Source: JAIBJN01 sp963775505 | GTDB taxonomy: Bacteria; Actinomycetota; Thermoleophilia; Gaiellales; Gaiellaceae | DNA length: 64,000 bases | Reading direction: 5' to 3' | Assembly: GCA_963775505.1 (NCBI GenBank) | Contig: CAVZIL010000004.1 | Span: forward strand, 1 to 64,000 | Shown: positions 41,964-50,637 of the stretch, piece after piece | Layout of the letters: every line of letters starts with the position of its first letter | Position numbering within the stretch: the stretch's first letter is position 1 | The notes under the pieces: generated by a model | Databases searched by the model: none | What the model was told of the DNA's origin: nothing | Seen by the model: only the letters and a program-made list of their open reading frames with translations | Position numbers and translations under genes: made by a program

Positions 41964-44183
41964 TCAAAGACCGACGATGTCATCGGGGCGGACGGGGATG
42001 CGCGTGAGATCGCGGGCCGAGGCGTCGCGAAGGGCCGCCACGACAGCCGCGGGCGCGACAACCATGGGTGGTTCACCGGCGCCCTTGGCTGCGTACGGCG
42101 CGTCCGGCTCGGGCTCTTCGATCAGCTCGGACACCACCGTCGGCACGTCGAGCGCGGTCGGGATCAGGTAGTCGGTGAAGCTGGCGTTGGTGATCAGCCC
42201 GTCGTGCGTCTGGATCTCCTCCATCAGGGCGAGGCCGAGGCCCTGGGCGGCGCCCCCTTCGATCTGCCCCGTGACCCTCTGCGGGATCATCGCCTTGCCG
42301 ATGTCCTGAGCCGCGCCGATCCACGCGACACGTACCAACCCGAGCTCGACGTCGACGTCGGCGACCACGCGCATGGCGGCGCACGCGTACGCGACCTGCG
42401 AGCGCTCTCCGGTCGTCTGGCCCGTCTCGGGGTCGAGCGGTGCCGTTGGGGGATGCCGGTAGGTCCGCTCCACGTCCACCTCACCACCTCCTGCGCGCTT
42501 CTGCTCCGCGAGGGCCGCGCGGCAGGCGTCGCGGATCGCGCCGGAGACCATCCAGGTCAGCCGCGATGCGGAGGCTGCCCCGGCGGACTCCATAGTCCCG
42601 GTGGTGCGCGGGGCGATCACGATGTCGTCGGTGCCAAGCTCGATGCGCGCGACCTGGAGCATCACGTCGTCGATGCCCTGGCCGACCTCGACGGCGGCGC
42701 AGTGGATCTCGGCGCTTCCATCCGCGAGGAGCCTGACGCGGGCTGAAGTGAAATCGTCGAAGCCCTCCGCGAAGCACACGCTCCGGAAGCCGACGGCGAA
42801 GCCGACGCCGCGCTTCACCCCTTCGCCTCGGGTCGTGTTGCCGGCGCCACCGGGAAGCCGAATCGGGTCGCGGGGGAGCGGCTCGGGCTCCGGCACCGGC
42901 AGGGCCGCCGCACGCCGGATCACCTCAGCGACGGGCAGCGAGCCCGTGATCCTCTGCCCTGTCGGCAGCACGTCACCAGGTGCGAGCGCGTTCAGCAGCC
43001 GCAGCTCGATCGGATCGATCCTGAGCACCGCCGCGAGCCGGTCCATCTGGGCCTCGTGCGCAAAGCACACCTGTACCGCGCCGAAGCCGCGCATCGCTCC
43101 GCACGGCGGGTTGTTCGTGTAGACCGAGGTGCTCTCGATCAGCGCGTTCTCGACGGTGTATGGACCGCAGGCAAACGTGGCCGCGTTCGACGTGACCGGC
43201 GCCGAGGTCGAGGCGTACGCCCCCCCGTCCAGCAGGATCCGGACGCGGACGCAGACGAGCTTTCCCTCCCGCGTCGCCCGGTGCTCGGCCCAGATCTTTG
43301 CAGGATGCCGGTGGACGTGGCCGACGAACGATTCCTCTCGGTTGTAGACGATCTTCACCGGACGGTTCGTGTGCAGCGCCAGCATCGCTCCGTGGAGCTG
43401 CATCGACAGGTCCTCTCGGCCCCCGAACGCACCACCGACGCCGGCCAGGTGAATGCGCACCTGCGCCGGCTCCAGCCCGAGACACGACGCCACCTGGTCG
43501 CGATCGGCATGCAGCCACTGCGTCGCAACGTAGACGTCGACACCGCCCTCGCCATCGGGCACCGCCAGTCCGGACTCCGGCCCCAGGAACGCCTGATCCT
43601 GCATGCCGACCTCGTAAACGCCGGAGACCGTCGCGGCGCCCAGGGCGTCCGGGTTCCCTCGACGGATCACGACAGAACGGACCACGTTCGGCCGCGGGTC
43701 GTCGCGGTAGCCGTGCCCCATCGTCGGCCGGTCCGGGTGAATCGGCTCCTGCTCCGTCGCGCGCTCCGGATCGACGATCGGCTCGAGCGGGTCGTAGTCG
43801 ACGTGGATCCGCTGCGCCGCGCGCCGTGCCTGCTCGGGATGCTCGGCAGCAACGAGGGCGACGGGCTCACCGAAGTAGCGAACACGGTCGATCGCGAGCG
43901 CTGGTTGGTCGCGGAACTCGCCGCCATAGTGCTTCTCGCCGCGGACGTCCGCGTGCGTGAGGACCGCGTGCACGCCTGGCATCGTCAGCGCCTTCGAGGT
44001 GTCGACCGCGCGAATCCGGGCATGCGCATGCGGGCTCCGCAGCGTATGGCCCCACAGCATGCCGGCGGCGCGGAGGTCGCTCGCGAATGCGAACTCCCCC
44101 GTCGCCTTCGGGACCCCGTCGACGCGCACGGCGCTCGGGCCAGCGTGGCCCCGCTCGAGCGTCGGTGCGGCAGTCTCCGTCAT
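41964..44183 (-). CDS. Xanthine dehydrogenase/aldehyde oxidase-type molybdenum subunit
   Basis: 739 residues, the large molybdopterin-binding subunit. Begins RVDGVPKATGEFAFASDLRA; then AGVGGAFGGREDL, PCGAMRGFGAVQVCFAHE, GQGIDDVMLQVARIELG and the catalytic Glu in AKGAGEPPMVVAPA. It hydroxylates purines or other N-heterocycles. The [2Fe-2S] and FAD subunits that complete such enzymes are not next to it on either side: upstream is a 91-residue gene of the heme cluster. ATG 44183 is the start. Confidence 0.88.
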   Translation of the reverse strand: MTETAAPTLERGHAGPSAVRVDGVPKATGEFAFASDLRAAGMLWGHTLRSPHAHARIRAVDTSKALTMPGVHAVLTHADVRGEKHYGGEFRDQPALAIDRVRYFGEPVALVAAEHPEQARRAAQRIHVDYDPLEPIVDPERATEQEPIHPDRPTMGHGYRDDPRPNVVRSVVIRRGNPDALGAATVSGVYEVGMQDQAFLGPESGLAVPDGEGGVDVYVATQWLHADRDQVASCLGLEPAQVRIHLAGVGGAFGGREDLSMQLHGAMLALHTNRPVKIVYNREESFVGHVHRHPAKIWAEHRATREGKLVCVRVRILLDGGAYASTSAPVTSNAATFACGPYTVENALIESTSVYTNNPPCGAMRGFGAVQVCFAHEAQMDRLAAVLRIDPIELRLLNALAPGDVLPTGQRITGSLPVAEVIRRAAALPVPEPEPLPRDPIRLPGGAGNTTRGEGVKRGVGFAVGFRSVCFAEGFDDFTSARVRLLADGSAEIHCAAVEVGQGIDDVMLQVARIELGTDDIVIAPRTTGTMESAGAASASRLTWMVSGAIRDACRAALAEQKRAGGGEVDVERTYRHPPTAPLDPETGQTTGERSQVAYACAAMRVVADVDVELGLVRVAWIGAAQDIGKAMIPQRVTGQIEGGAAQGLGLALMEEIQTHDGLITNASFTDYLIPTALDVPTVVSELIEEPEPDAPYAAKGAGEPPMVVAPAAVVAALRDASARDLTRIPVRPDDIVGL

Positions 44184-44281
44184 GAGACCTTCGTGCTTCG
44201 CGCCACAATGACACGCTCCCAGCCCTGATGCCACCGCACCGGGGCAGGTCATGCGAGGAGCTCGACGCCGGTGAAGCCTGC

Positions 44282-44557
44282 CTACGCCCGCGGCGACTGG
44301 CGCGACCACTCGGTGAGCGAGTACCAGTGCGTGTCCTGCAGGGCGGCCGCCACGCGCGGGTCGGTGTGGGTGGGGTTGAAGACGTTGTGCTCGAGGTCGG
44401 CGCAGACGGCCACGGCCTCCTGGGGGATGTCCGGGAGGCTCACGATCACCTCCGCGGGCAGGCGGCACTCGGCGAGCGTGTAGTGCTTGAAGTGAAGGTC
44501 GGGCGCGACCTCGAGGAGGACGGGCCAGTCGGGACAGCTACGGGCGGTGGTGCTCAT
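44282..44557 (-). CDS. Small protein co-translated with ferrochelatase, unknown
   Basis: 91 residues, starting MSTTARSCPDWPVLLEVAP and containing DLHFKHYTLAECRLPAE, AVAVCADLEHNVFNPTHTD and THWYSLTEWSR. Three Cys and five His residues make metal or heme binding thinkable. Its ATG overlaps the ferrochelatase stop (ATGA), so it is the third gene of hemE-hemH-x. I do not recognise the family. Confidence 0.65.
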   Translation of the reverse strand: MSTTARSCPDWPVLLEVAPDLHFKHYTLAECRLPAEVIVSLPDIPQEAVAVCADLEHNVFNPTHTDPRVAAALQDTHWYSLTEWSRQSPRA

Positions 44558-45453
44558 CGGACTCCGATTCGTGTTTCGGCGCCGGAGGCCTTCTCCACGA
44601 GGTCCGCGAGGGCGCGGATGAAGGCCGGGTCGGCGTTCAGGGATTCGATGCGGTCGAGCTCGAGATCGAGCTCGGCGGCCTTCTCGCGGGCCTCGACGTC
44701 GAGGTCCCAGAGAATCTCCAGGTGGTCGCTGACGAAGCCGACGGGAGCGACCAGCACCTTCCGGACGCCGCCCGCGTGCAGCGTCTCCAGCTCGACCAAG
44801 ATGTCGGGGCCGAGCCACGGCTCTCCCGTCGGGCTCTCGCTCTGGAAGGCGAACGACCAGTCGGAGATGCCCGCGCGCTCGGCGACGAGCTGCGAGGTCT
44901 CGAGCAGCTGGTCGCGGTAGGGGTCGCCCTCGGCGAGGATCCGCTCCGGGAGGCTGTGCGCCGTGAAGACGACGTGCGCGTCGGTCCCTCGCACGCGCTC
45001 GGCCAGAAGCGCGACGAACGGCGCGTGGTCGTGCCAGCTCTCGACGAAGGCCAGCTCGGCTCGGCCGTCGAGGGCCTTCTCCAGCCTGTCCCGGTAGCCG
45101 CCGATCGAAATGTGCGAGTAGTGGGGGGCGAGCACGAGCCCGACGAGCCGCTGGGCGCCGTCCGCGAGCGCCTGCTCGACGGCCTCCGAGATCCAGGGGG
45201 CCCAGTGCCTCATGCCGACGTAGACCGGCAGGCCGGTCTGCTCCGCGAGCGCGGCGCGCTGAGCTTCGGTGATCCGGTTCAGGGGAGACGTGCCCCCGAT
45301 GCGTCGGTAGCGCTCGGTCAGCTCGTCGACCGCCTCCTGTCGCACCGGCCGGCCGCCGCGGATGTCGGAGAAGTAGGCGGGAATGTCCTCGGGCCGCTCG
45401 GGACTCCCGTAGGCCATGAGGATGACCGCCGTGCGTGTGGCGTCGGCGGTCAA
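44554..45453 (-). CDS. hemH: Ferrochelatase (probably coproporphyrin type)
   Basis: 299 residues. Inserts iron into the porphyrin at the end of heme synthesis. Signatures: ILMAYGSPERPEDIPAYFSD, GGTSPLNRITEAQ, GMRHWAPWISEAV, VLAPHYSHISIGGY, FTAHSLPERIL, and the metal-site region VAPVGFVSDHLEILWDLDVE. Actinobacterial enzymes usually act on coproporphyrin III; that is family knowledge. The TTG start at 45453 overlaps the hemE stop (TTGA). Confidence 0.9.
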   Translation of the reverse strand: MTADATRTAVILMAYGSPERPEDIPAYFSDIRGGRPVRQEAVDELTERYRRIGGTSPLNRITEAQRAALAEQTGLPVYVGMRHWAPWISEAVEQALADGAQRLVGLVLAPHYSHISIGGYRDRLEKALDGRAELAFVESWHDHAPFVALLAERVRGTDAHVVFTAHSLPERILAEGDPYRDQLLETSQLVAERAGISDWSFAFQSESPTGEPWLGPDILVELETLHAGGVRKVLVAPVGFVSDHLEILWDLDVEAREKAAELDLELDRIESLNADPAFIRALADLVEKASGAETRIGVR

Positions 45454-46484
45454 GCGGTGACTTCGACGGAGGTGTGCTCGTGGACGAGCTCGACGAGGCG
45501 GCCGAGATCGGCCGGGTCGGTGTCGGGGAGGACGCCGTGGCCGAGGTTGAAGATGTGCCCGCGCCGGCCGGCGACGGCGTCGAGGATGCGGACGGTCGAG
45601 GCCTCCACGCGCTCCCACGGTCCCAGCAGGACGGCGGGGTCGAGGTTGCCCTGCACGCCACGGCCGGAGCCGAGCGCGTCCCAGCAGCGGTCGATCGGGA
45701 CGCGCCAGTCGAGGCCGATGACGTCGCCGCCGACCGCCTTCATCTCGCGGAGGAGGTGGGTCGTGCCCGTCCCGAAGTGGATCGTCGGCGCGTCGACGGC
45801 CTCGAGGACTCGGGCCGAATAGGGAGCGACGAACTCGCGGTAGTCGGCCTCCGACAGGGCGCCGACCCAGGAGTCGAAGAGCTGGACGACGTCGGCGCCG
45901 GCGCGCACCTGGGCCTGGAGATACGCGGCGAACGTGTCGGCGAGCCTGTCCATGAGCGCGTGCCAGACCTCGGACGCCGCGTACATGCAGGTCTTGGTCT
46001 TCACGAAGTCGCGCGTCGGCTTGCCCTCGATCAGGTAGCCGGCGACGGTGAAGGGGCCGCCGGCGAAGCCGACGACGGCCTGCTCGGCGTCGAGCTCCTC
46101 CCGGACGAGGCGAACGGCCTCCAGCACGAACGGCACCGCCTCTTCGGGCTCGGGCACCGACAGCCGCTCGACGTCCTCGAGGCGGCCTATCGGCTCGGCT
46201 ACGACCGGCCCGATTCCGTCGACGAGCTCGACGTCGACGCCCATGCCGATCACCGGCAGCATGATGTCGGCGAACATCACGGCGGCGTCCACGCCGTGAC
46301 GCCGCACCGGCTGCAGCGTCACCTCGGCGCAGAGCTCGGGCCTGCGGCAGACCTCGAAGAGGCCGTGGCGCTCGCGGATCTCGCGGTACTCGGGCAGCGA
46401 CCGTCCGGCCTGGCGCATGAACCAGACCGGCGTGCGCTCGACGTGCTCGCGCCTGGCGGCGCGGACAAGGAGAGACTCGGCCAC
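45450..46484 (-). CDS. hemE: Uroporphyrinogen decarboxylase
   Basis: 344 residues, GTG start at 46484. Converts uroporphyrinogen III to coproporphyrinogen III. N-terminal signature TPVWFMRQAGRSLPEYRE, then VMFADIMLPVIGMGVDVE, VGFAGGPFTVAGYLIEG, DSWVGALSEADYREFV and a final FNLGHGVLPDTDP. It is the first gene of a hemE-hemH-91 aa protein operon with four-base overlaps. Confidence 0.94.
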   Translation of the reverse strand: MAESLLVRAARREHVERTPVWFMRQAGRSLPEYREIRERHGLFEVCRRPELCAEVTLQPVRRHGVDAAVMFADIMLPVIGMGVDVELVDGIGPVVAEPIGRLEDVERLSVPEPEEAVPFVLEAVRLVREELDAEQAVVGFAGGPFTVAGYLIEGKPTRDFVKTKTCMYAASEVWHALMDRLADTFAAYLQAQVRAGADVVQLFDSWVGALSEADYREFVAPYSARVLEAVDAPTIHFGTGTTHLLREMKAVGGDVIGLDWRVPIDRCWDALGSGRGVQGNLDPAVLLGPWERVEASTVRILDAVAGRRGHIFNLGHGVLPDTDPADLGRLVELVHEHTSVEVTA

Positions 46485-46524
46485 GCCCCTAAATCTAGCT
46501 TCGGCGGGGTCGGTCGCGGCGGGG

Positions 46525-47064
46525 TCAGTCGCCGATGATCAAGGCGACGTGCGCGCCCTGGAGCTCGCGCGGGCGCATGCCGTCGAGCGGCACGACCCGG
46601 CGGATGCTCAGGTCCTTCGCCAGCCGGTCCGCCTCGGCCTCGTAGCCGGGCCGGAACATGACGAGGGAGCGTGGATAGTCGTCGCGGGCGGCGTTCTCGG
46701 TTCCGGCGACGAGGTAGTCCTTCCTGAGGACCTTGCGGGCGGTCTTCGAGGCGGCCCCGTCGACGCCGCTTCCGTTCAGCACCAGCACGGACGTCTCCAT
46801 GCGGGGAAGCACCTGGTTCGCGTCGGAGCCCGGCTCGCTCGCACCCGGCCGGGCGAGGCCCTCGGCCTCGAGCTTCCGCTCCACGGCGGTCCTGGCGATC
46901 GTCGTCGGGTCGGTCGCCTTGGTCACCTCGTCGGAGAAGAACTTGCCGAAGAGCCAGATGCCCACGACGAGCAGGATCACGAGCTCGACGGTGGCCACCG
47001 ACGCGGCGATGAACGCGGCGGAGCGCCAGGGAGGGGTAGTGGGAAGCTCTTCGCGATGATCCAC
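46525..47064 (-). CDS. Membrane-anchored LytR_C-domain protein
   Basis: 179 residues from GTG 47064. One membrane helix (VATVELVILLVVGIWLFG), then an extracytoplasmic LytR/CpsA-associated C-terminal domain: TSVLVLNGSGVDGAASKTAR, LVAGTENAARDDYPRSLVMF and RRVVPLDGMRPREL. The catalytic LytR-CpsA-Psr domain is absent, so it is probably an accessory of cell-wall glycopolymer attachment. It lies 40 bases upstream of hemE. Confidence 0.82.
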   Translation of the reverse strand: MDHREELPTTPPWRSAAFIAASVATVELVILLVVGIWLFGKFFSDEVTKATDPTTIARTAVERKLEAEGLARPGASEPGSDANQVLPRMETSVLVLNGSGVDGAASKTARKVLRKDYLVAGTENAARDDYPRSLVMFRPGYEAEADRLAKDLSIRRVVPLDGMRPRELQGAHVALIIGD

Positions 47065-47109
47065 GGGCCGGTCTAGTTCGCTCCGCGGACCCTCTCTCCT
47101 TCCGACATT

Positions 47110-47275
47110 GGAACCCGAACCAGAACGAAGCCTTGTGCCGTCGCGCCGCCCTGGGCGGCGCGCTGCCGTGTCCTCGGTTGCGCCCGTAGCCTCCGGCTAC
47201 GAGCGCGCCCTGCGTCCTTGCATCGCACTCACCCAGGACGCCGCGTCGGCGAAGCGTCATTCTGGTTCGAGTTCC
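47110..47275 (-). repeat. Dispersed ~166-bp element, copy 2
   Basis: Inverted copy of 23737-23903. The left end reads GGAACCCGAACCAGAACGAA and the right end, read on the minus strand, GGAACTCGAACCAGAATGAC; these agree at 17 of 20 bases as terminal inverted repeats. It keeps both internal hairpins. Its right 47 bases provide the last codons and stop of the epimerase gene. Confidence 0.9.
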
Positions 47276-48176
47276 TAACGAACTCCCAGGCCGCGGCGAT
47301 CCCGTCCCCGAACGACGTTCCGGCGGCGAAGTCGAGCTCGCGCTCGGCGAGGCCGGGATCCAGGACGCTCCGCTGCAGCTCCCCGAGCCGGGGCGGGTCG
47401 AAGACGGGCTCGACCTCGACGCCCGACACGCGCCGGCAGACTTCGAACAGGTCGAGCACCGACGTGGCGACGCCGGTCCCGATGTTGAAGACGCCGGCCC
47501 GGCGCTCCAGGGCGCCCACCGTCACGGCGGCGACGTCGCCCACGTAGACGTAGTCCCGCTGCTGCGTGCCGTCCCCGAAGATGTGCGGCGCCTGTCCGTT
47601 TGCCAGGAGCCCGAGGAAGATGGCGACGACGCCCGCCTCGCCGTGCGGGTCCTGCCGGGGCCCGAAGACGTTGCCGTAGCGGAGGGCCGTGTGCCGGCTC
47701 CCGTACAGGCGGTTGTAGGTCGCCAGGTACTCCTCCCCGGCGAGCTTCGAGGTCCCGTACGGAGAGAGAGGCTCGCGCGGCGCGGCCTCGACCGCGGGCT
47801 CCGCGCACTCACCGTAGATGGCACCGCCGGTCGATGAGAAGACGATGCGGGTCCCGTGCTCCCGCGCGGCCTCGAGCAGCCGGATCGTCCCGAGCACGTT
47901 CACCTCTCCGTCGAAATCGGGGCGCGCGATGGACACGCGCACGTCTGCCTGCGCCGCGAGGTGCAGACACGCCTCCGGGCGCGCTTCGGCGAAGACCTCC
48001 TCCACGGCCTGGCGGTCGCGGATGTCGCCGACGACGAGCTCGGCAGCAGGGTTGACGTTCTCCCGCTTCCCCTGGGAGAGATCGTCGAGGACGACCACCT
48101 CGTCGCCGCGCGCGACCAGCGTGTCGACGACGTGCGAGCCGATGAAGCCCGCGCCCCCTGTGACGATCGCCCGCAC
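47229..48176 (-). CDS. NAD-dependent sugar epimerase/dehydratase (UDP-glucose 4-epimerase-like)
   Basis: 315 residues, extended SDR. The NAD motif is IVTGGAGFIGSHVVDTLVAR; DIRD and HLAAQADVRVSI follow; the catalytic Ser/Thr is in FSSTGGAIYG and the Tyr/Lys pair in SPYGTSKLAGEEY. It is similar to GalE. GTG 48176 is the start. The C-terminal tail (about 15 residues, NSNQNDASPTRRPG) is encoded by repeat copy 2 and so is not native family sequence. Confidence 0.88.
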   Translation of the reverse strand: MRAIVTGGAGFIGSHVVDTLVARGDEVVVLDDLSQGKRENVNPAAELVVGDIRDRQAVEEVFAEARPEACLHLAAQADVRVSIARPDFDGEVNVLGTIRLLEAAREHGTRIVFSSTGGAIYGECAEPAVEAAPREPLSPYGTSKLAGEEYLATYNRLYGSRHTALRYGNVFGPRQDPHGEAGVVAIFLGLLANGQAPHIFGDGTQQRDYVYVGDVAAVTVGALERRAGVFNIGTGVATSVLDLFEVCRRVSGVEVEPVFDPPRLGELQRSVLDPGLAERELDFAAGTSFGDGIAAAWEFVRNSNQNDASPTRRPG

Positions 48177-48198
48177 GCGCGTATCCTACGGCGCTCGC

Positions 48199-48795
48199 AT
48201 GTTCGTGACCTTCGAGGGAGTCGACGGCTCCGGGAAGTCGACGCAGGCGCAGCTGCTCGCGGAGCGGCTCCGGTCGGAGGGTCGAGAAGTGGTTCTCACG
48301 CGCGAGCCCGGGGGCACGGCGGCCGGCGAGCGGATCCGCGAGATCCTGCTCCACGGGGAGGGCCTCGCGCCCTGGGCGGAGGCATCGCTCTTCGCCGCCG
48401 CCCGCGCCCAGCTCGTCGACGAGGTGATCCGGCCGGCGCTCGCGCGGGGCGCCGACGTCGTCTCCGACCGCTACGTCGACTCCTCGCTCGCCTACCAGGG
48501 GCTGGCGCGCGGCCTGGGCGTCGAGCGGGTTCTCGAGGTCAACCTCCTGGCCACGGGCGGGCTCCTGCCCGACCGGACCTTCCTCATCCTCCTGCCGCCC
48601 GCCGAGGCGGCGGCGCGCCGAGGAGGCGAGCCCGATCGCATCGAGCGGGAGGGAGCCGCCTTCGTCGAGGAGGTCGACCGCGCCTACCGCGAGATCGCGC
48701 GGGTGTTCGCGCAGCGGGTTGTCGTGGTCGACGGCACGCTGAACCCCGAAGATATGGCGGAGATCGTTCGTGGACAGCTTCGAGACCTTCCCTGA
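48199..48795 (+). CDS. tmk: Thymidylate kinase
   Basis: 198 residues. Phosphorylates dTMP to dTDP. Walker A is FVTFEGVDGSGKSTQAQLL, the DRx motif is VVSDRYVDSSLAYQG, and TREPGGT is the dTMP-binding loop. A TATCCT 11 bases before the ATG at 48199 suggests a very short leader. It heads a tmk-holB-ricT-herA operon and overlaps holB by 26 bases. It is divergent from the epimerase. Confidence 0.95.
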   Translation: MFVTFEGVDGSGKSTQAQLLAERLRSEGREVVLTREPGGTAAGERIREILLHGEGLAPWAEASLFAAARAQLVDEVIRPALARGADVVSDRYVDSSLAYQGLARGLGVERVLEVNLLATGGLLPDRTFLILLPPAEAAARRGGEPDRIEREGAAFVEEVDRAYREIARVFAQRVVVVDGTLNPEDMAEIVRGQLRDLP

Positions 48796-49837
48796 GCAGG
48801 ACGAGGCCAAGCGCCTCCTCCGCGCTGCCCTTGTCGACGGGCCGGCGCACGCGTACCTGTTCCACGGACCGCGTGGCGTGGGCAAGCGCCGCGCCGCCTT
48901 CGCGTTCGCCGCCGAGCTCCTGGGGGATCCGGAGCGCGTCGGTCGCCGCGTCCATCCCGACCTCTACGTGCTCGAGCCGCTCGGCGACCAGATCAGGATC
49001 GACCCGATCCGCGACCTCCGCCGCGACCTCCACATGCGCCCGTTCGAGGCGGAGCGCCGCGTCTACCTCGTCCTCCGCGCCCACCTCGTGAACGAGGACG
49101 CCGCCGACGCGCTCCTCAAGGACCTCGAGGAGCCGCCGCCCTACGCGGTGATCGTCCTCGTCGCGGACGAGCTCGGGCTGCTCCCGCCGACGATCAGGTC
49201 CCGCTGCCAGCTCGTGCCCTTCCGGAGGCTCTCCCAGCGGGCGATCAAGGCGTTCCTCTCCTCGCGGGGGCTCCAGGGTGAGCCGCTCGACGCCCTTGCG
49301 CGGGTGGCTGCCGGGCGCCTGGACCGCGCCGAGCGGCTGCTCGATCCCGACGCCGGCGAGCGGCGCGACGGTCTCATCGAGCTGGCGCGCTCCGTCTACC
49401 TCGATCCCGCATTCGACGCCGGCAAGGCGTCCCGTGCCGTCACCGACCTCGCGCAGGAGCGGGCGGGACGGGCGCGGGCGGCGGTCGAGAAGGACCCGCT
49501 TCCCTCCGAGACCCAGCGCGAGACCGAGCAGCGCGCCAGGCGTGCGGGCCGGGGCGCCGAGCGCGAGGAGGTGCTGGACGCGCTCGACCTCCTCACCGGG
49601 TGGTACCGCGACCTGCTCGTCGTCACCGCCGGGGCCGAGGGCGCCGTCCTCAACTCCGACAAGCTCGCGGCGCTCGCCGCCGACGGGGTGCCCGAGCGGG
49701 GTCCGGGCGCCGAGCGGGCGGCCGCGACGGTGCGCGATGTCTGGCGCTCGTTCGAGTTCAACGTCCAGCCGGGGCTCGCGCTGGAAGCGCTCTTCGTCCG
49801 CCTCCGGCGCGAGCTGGCAGGCACAGTTCAGTCATGA
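48770..49837 (+). CDS. holB: DNA polymerase III delta' subunit
   Basis: 355 residues, clamp-loader AAA+ subunit. Shows AYLFHGPRGVGKRRAAFAF (Walker A), DALLKDLEEPPPYAVIVLVA and PTIRSRCQLVPFRRLS (SRC motif). GTG 48770 overlaps tmk, and the stop overlaps ricT as ATGA. The order tmk-holB-ricT matches the Bacillus tmk-holB-yaaT cluster. Confidence 0.9.
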   Translation: MDSFETFPEQDEAKRLLRAALVDGPAHAYLFHGPRGVGKRRAAFAFAAELLGDPERVGRRVHPDLYVLEPLGDQIRIDPIRDLRRDLHMRPFEAERRVYLVLRAHLVNEDAADALLKDLEEPPPYAVIVLVADELGLLPPTIRSRCQLVPFRRLSQRAIKAFLSSRGLQGEPLDALARVAAGRLDRAERLLDPDAGERRDGLIELARSVYLDPAFDAGKASRAVTDLAQERAGRARAAVEKDPLPSETQRETEQRARRAGRGAEREEVLDALDLLTGWYRDLLVVTAGAEGAVLNSDKLAALAADGVPERGPGAERAAATVRDVWRSFEFNVQPGLALEALFVRLRRELAGTVQS

Positions 49838-50637
49838 CGGTCGTGGTCGGCGTCGTGTTCTCGCCGGGCGGGAAGGTCTACTCCTTCGACCCCGGCGGGC
49901 TCGAGCTGTCGTGGAACGAGAAGGTCATCTGCCAGACCTCGCGCGGGCAGGAGCTGGGGCGGGTCGTCAAGGGCAACCACGAGCTCGTCAAGGAGCCGGG
50001 CGCGCCGTTGAAGAGGGTGGTGCGCCGGGCGACCGAGGTCGACCACGAGACCGCCAAGTCGAACCGCGAGGAGGCGAGGCGGGCGATGCGGGTCTTCAGG
50101 GAGGTGGTGAAGGCCCAGGGGGTCGAGCTCAAGCCCGTCGCCGCCGAGCTGGTCTTCGACGGCTCGCGGCTCGTGTTCTCGTACGAGGCCGAGCGGCGGC
50201 CAGACCCCGCCAGGCTGCAGGCGGTACTGCGCGAGCGGCTTCACCGGCGCGTCGAGCTGCGCTCGGTCGGCCCGCGGGAGTGCGCCCGGCTCTGCGGCGA
50301 CCACGGGCTCTGCGGCGGCGGCCAGTGCTCCCGCCGCTACCCCACGCACGAGCAGCCGATCACGCTGCGCATGGCCAAGGATCAGGACCTCCCCATGAGC
50401 TCCGGGCGGATCACCGGCCTCTGCGGGCGCCTGCGCTGCTGCCTCGCCTTCGAGCATCCGCTCTACAAGAGCTTCCGGGATCGGGCGCCGCGCGTCGGCA
50501 GGCGCGTGACGACTCCGCACGGCGAGGGCCTGGTCACGGGCTACAACGTCCTGGAGGACGCCTGCACCGTCGAGCTCGAGGAGGGGGCGGCCGGCCTCGA
50601 CGTCCCGATCGACGAGTGCCGCGAGGTCGTCGCGTGA
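49834..50637 (+). CDS. ricT: PSP1-domain protein RicT (YaaT)
   Basis: 267 residues. PSP1 domain with cysteine cluster ECARLCGDHGLCGGGQCSRR and LCGRLRCCLAFEHPLY, the ligands of the Fe-S cluster in the RicAFT complex that modulates RNase Y. It starts GVVFSPGGKVYSFDPGG. Partners RicA and RicF are not visible here. It overlaps holB upstream and the HerA-like gene downstream. Confidence 0.9.
   Translation: MTVVVGVVFSPGGKVYSFDPGGLELSWNEKVICQTSRGQELGRVVKGNHELVKEPGAPLKRVVRRATEVDHETAKSNREEARRAMRVFREVVKAQGVELKPVAAELVFDGSRLVFSYEAERRPDPARLQAVLRERLHRRVELRSVGPRECARLCGDHGLCGGGQCSRRYPTHEQPITLRMAKDQDLPMSSGRITGLCGRLRCCLAFEHPLYKSFRDRAPRVGRRVTTPHGEGLVTGYNVLEDACTVELEEGAAGLDVPIDECREVVA

Noticed and set aside
47255..47275. 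tRNA 3' half suggested by GGTTCGAGTTCC at the repeat end
   Set aside because: No acceptor, D or anticodon arm can be folded around it; the motif is part of the repeat terminus in both copies.
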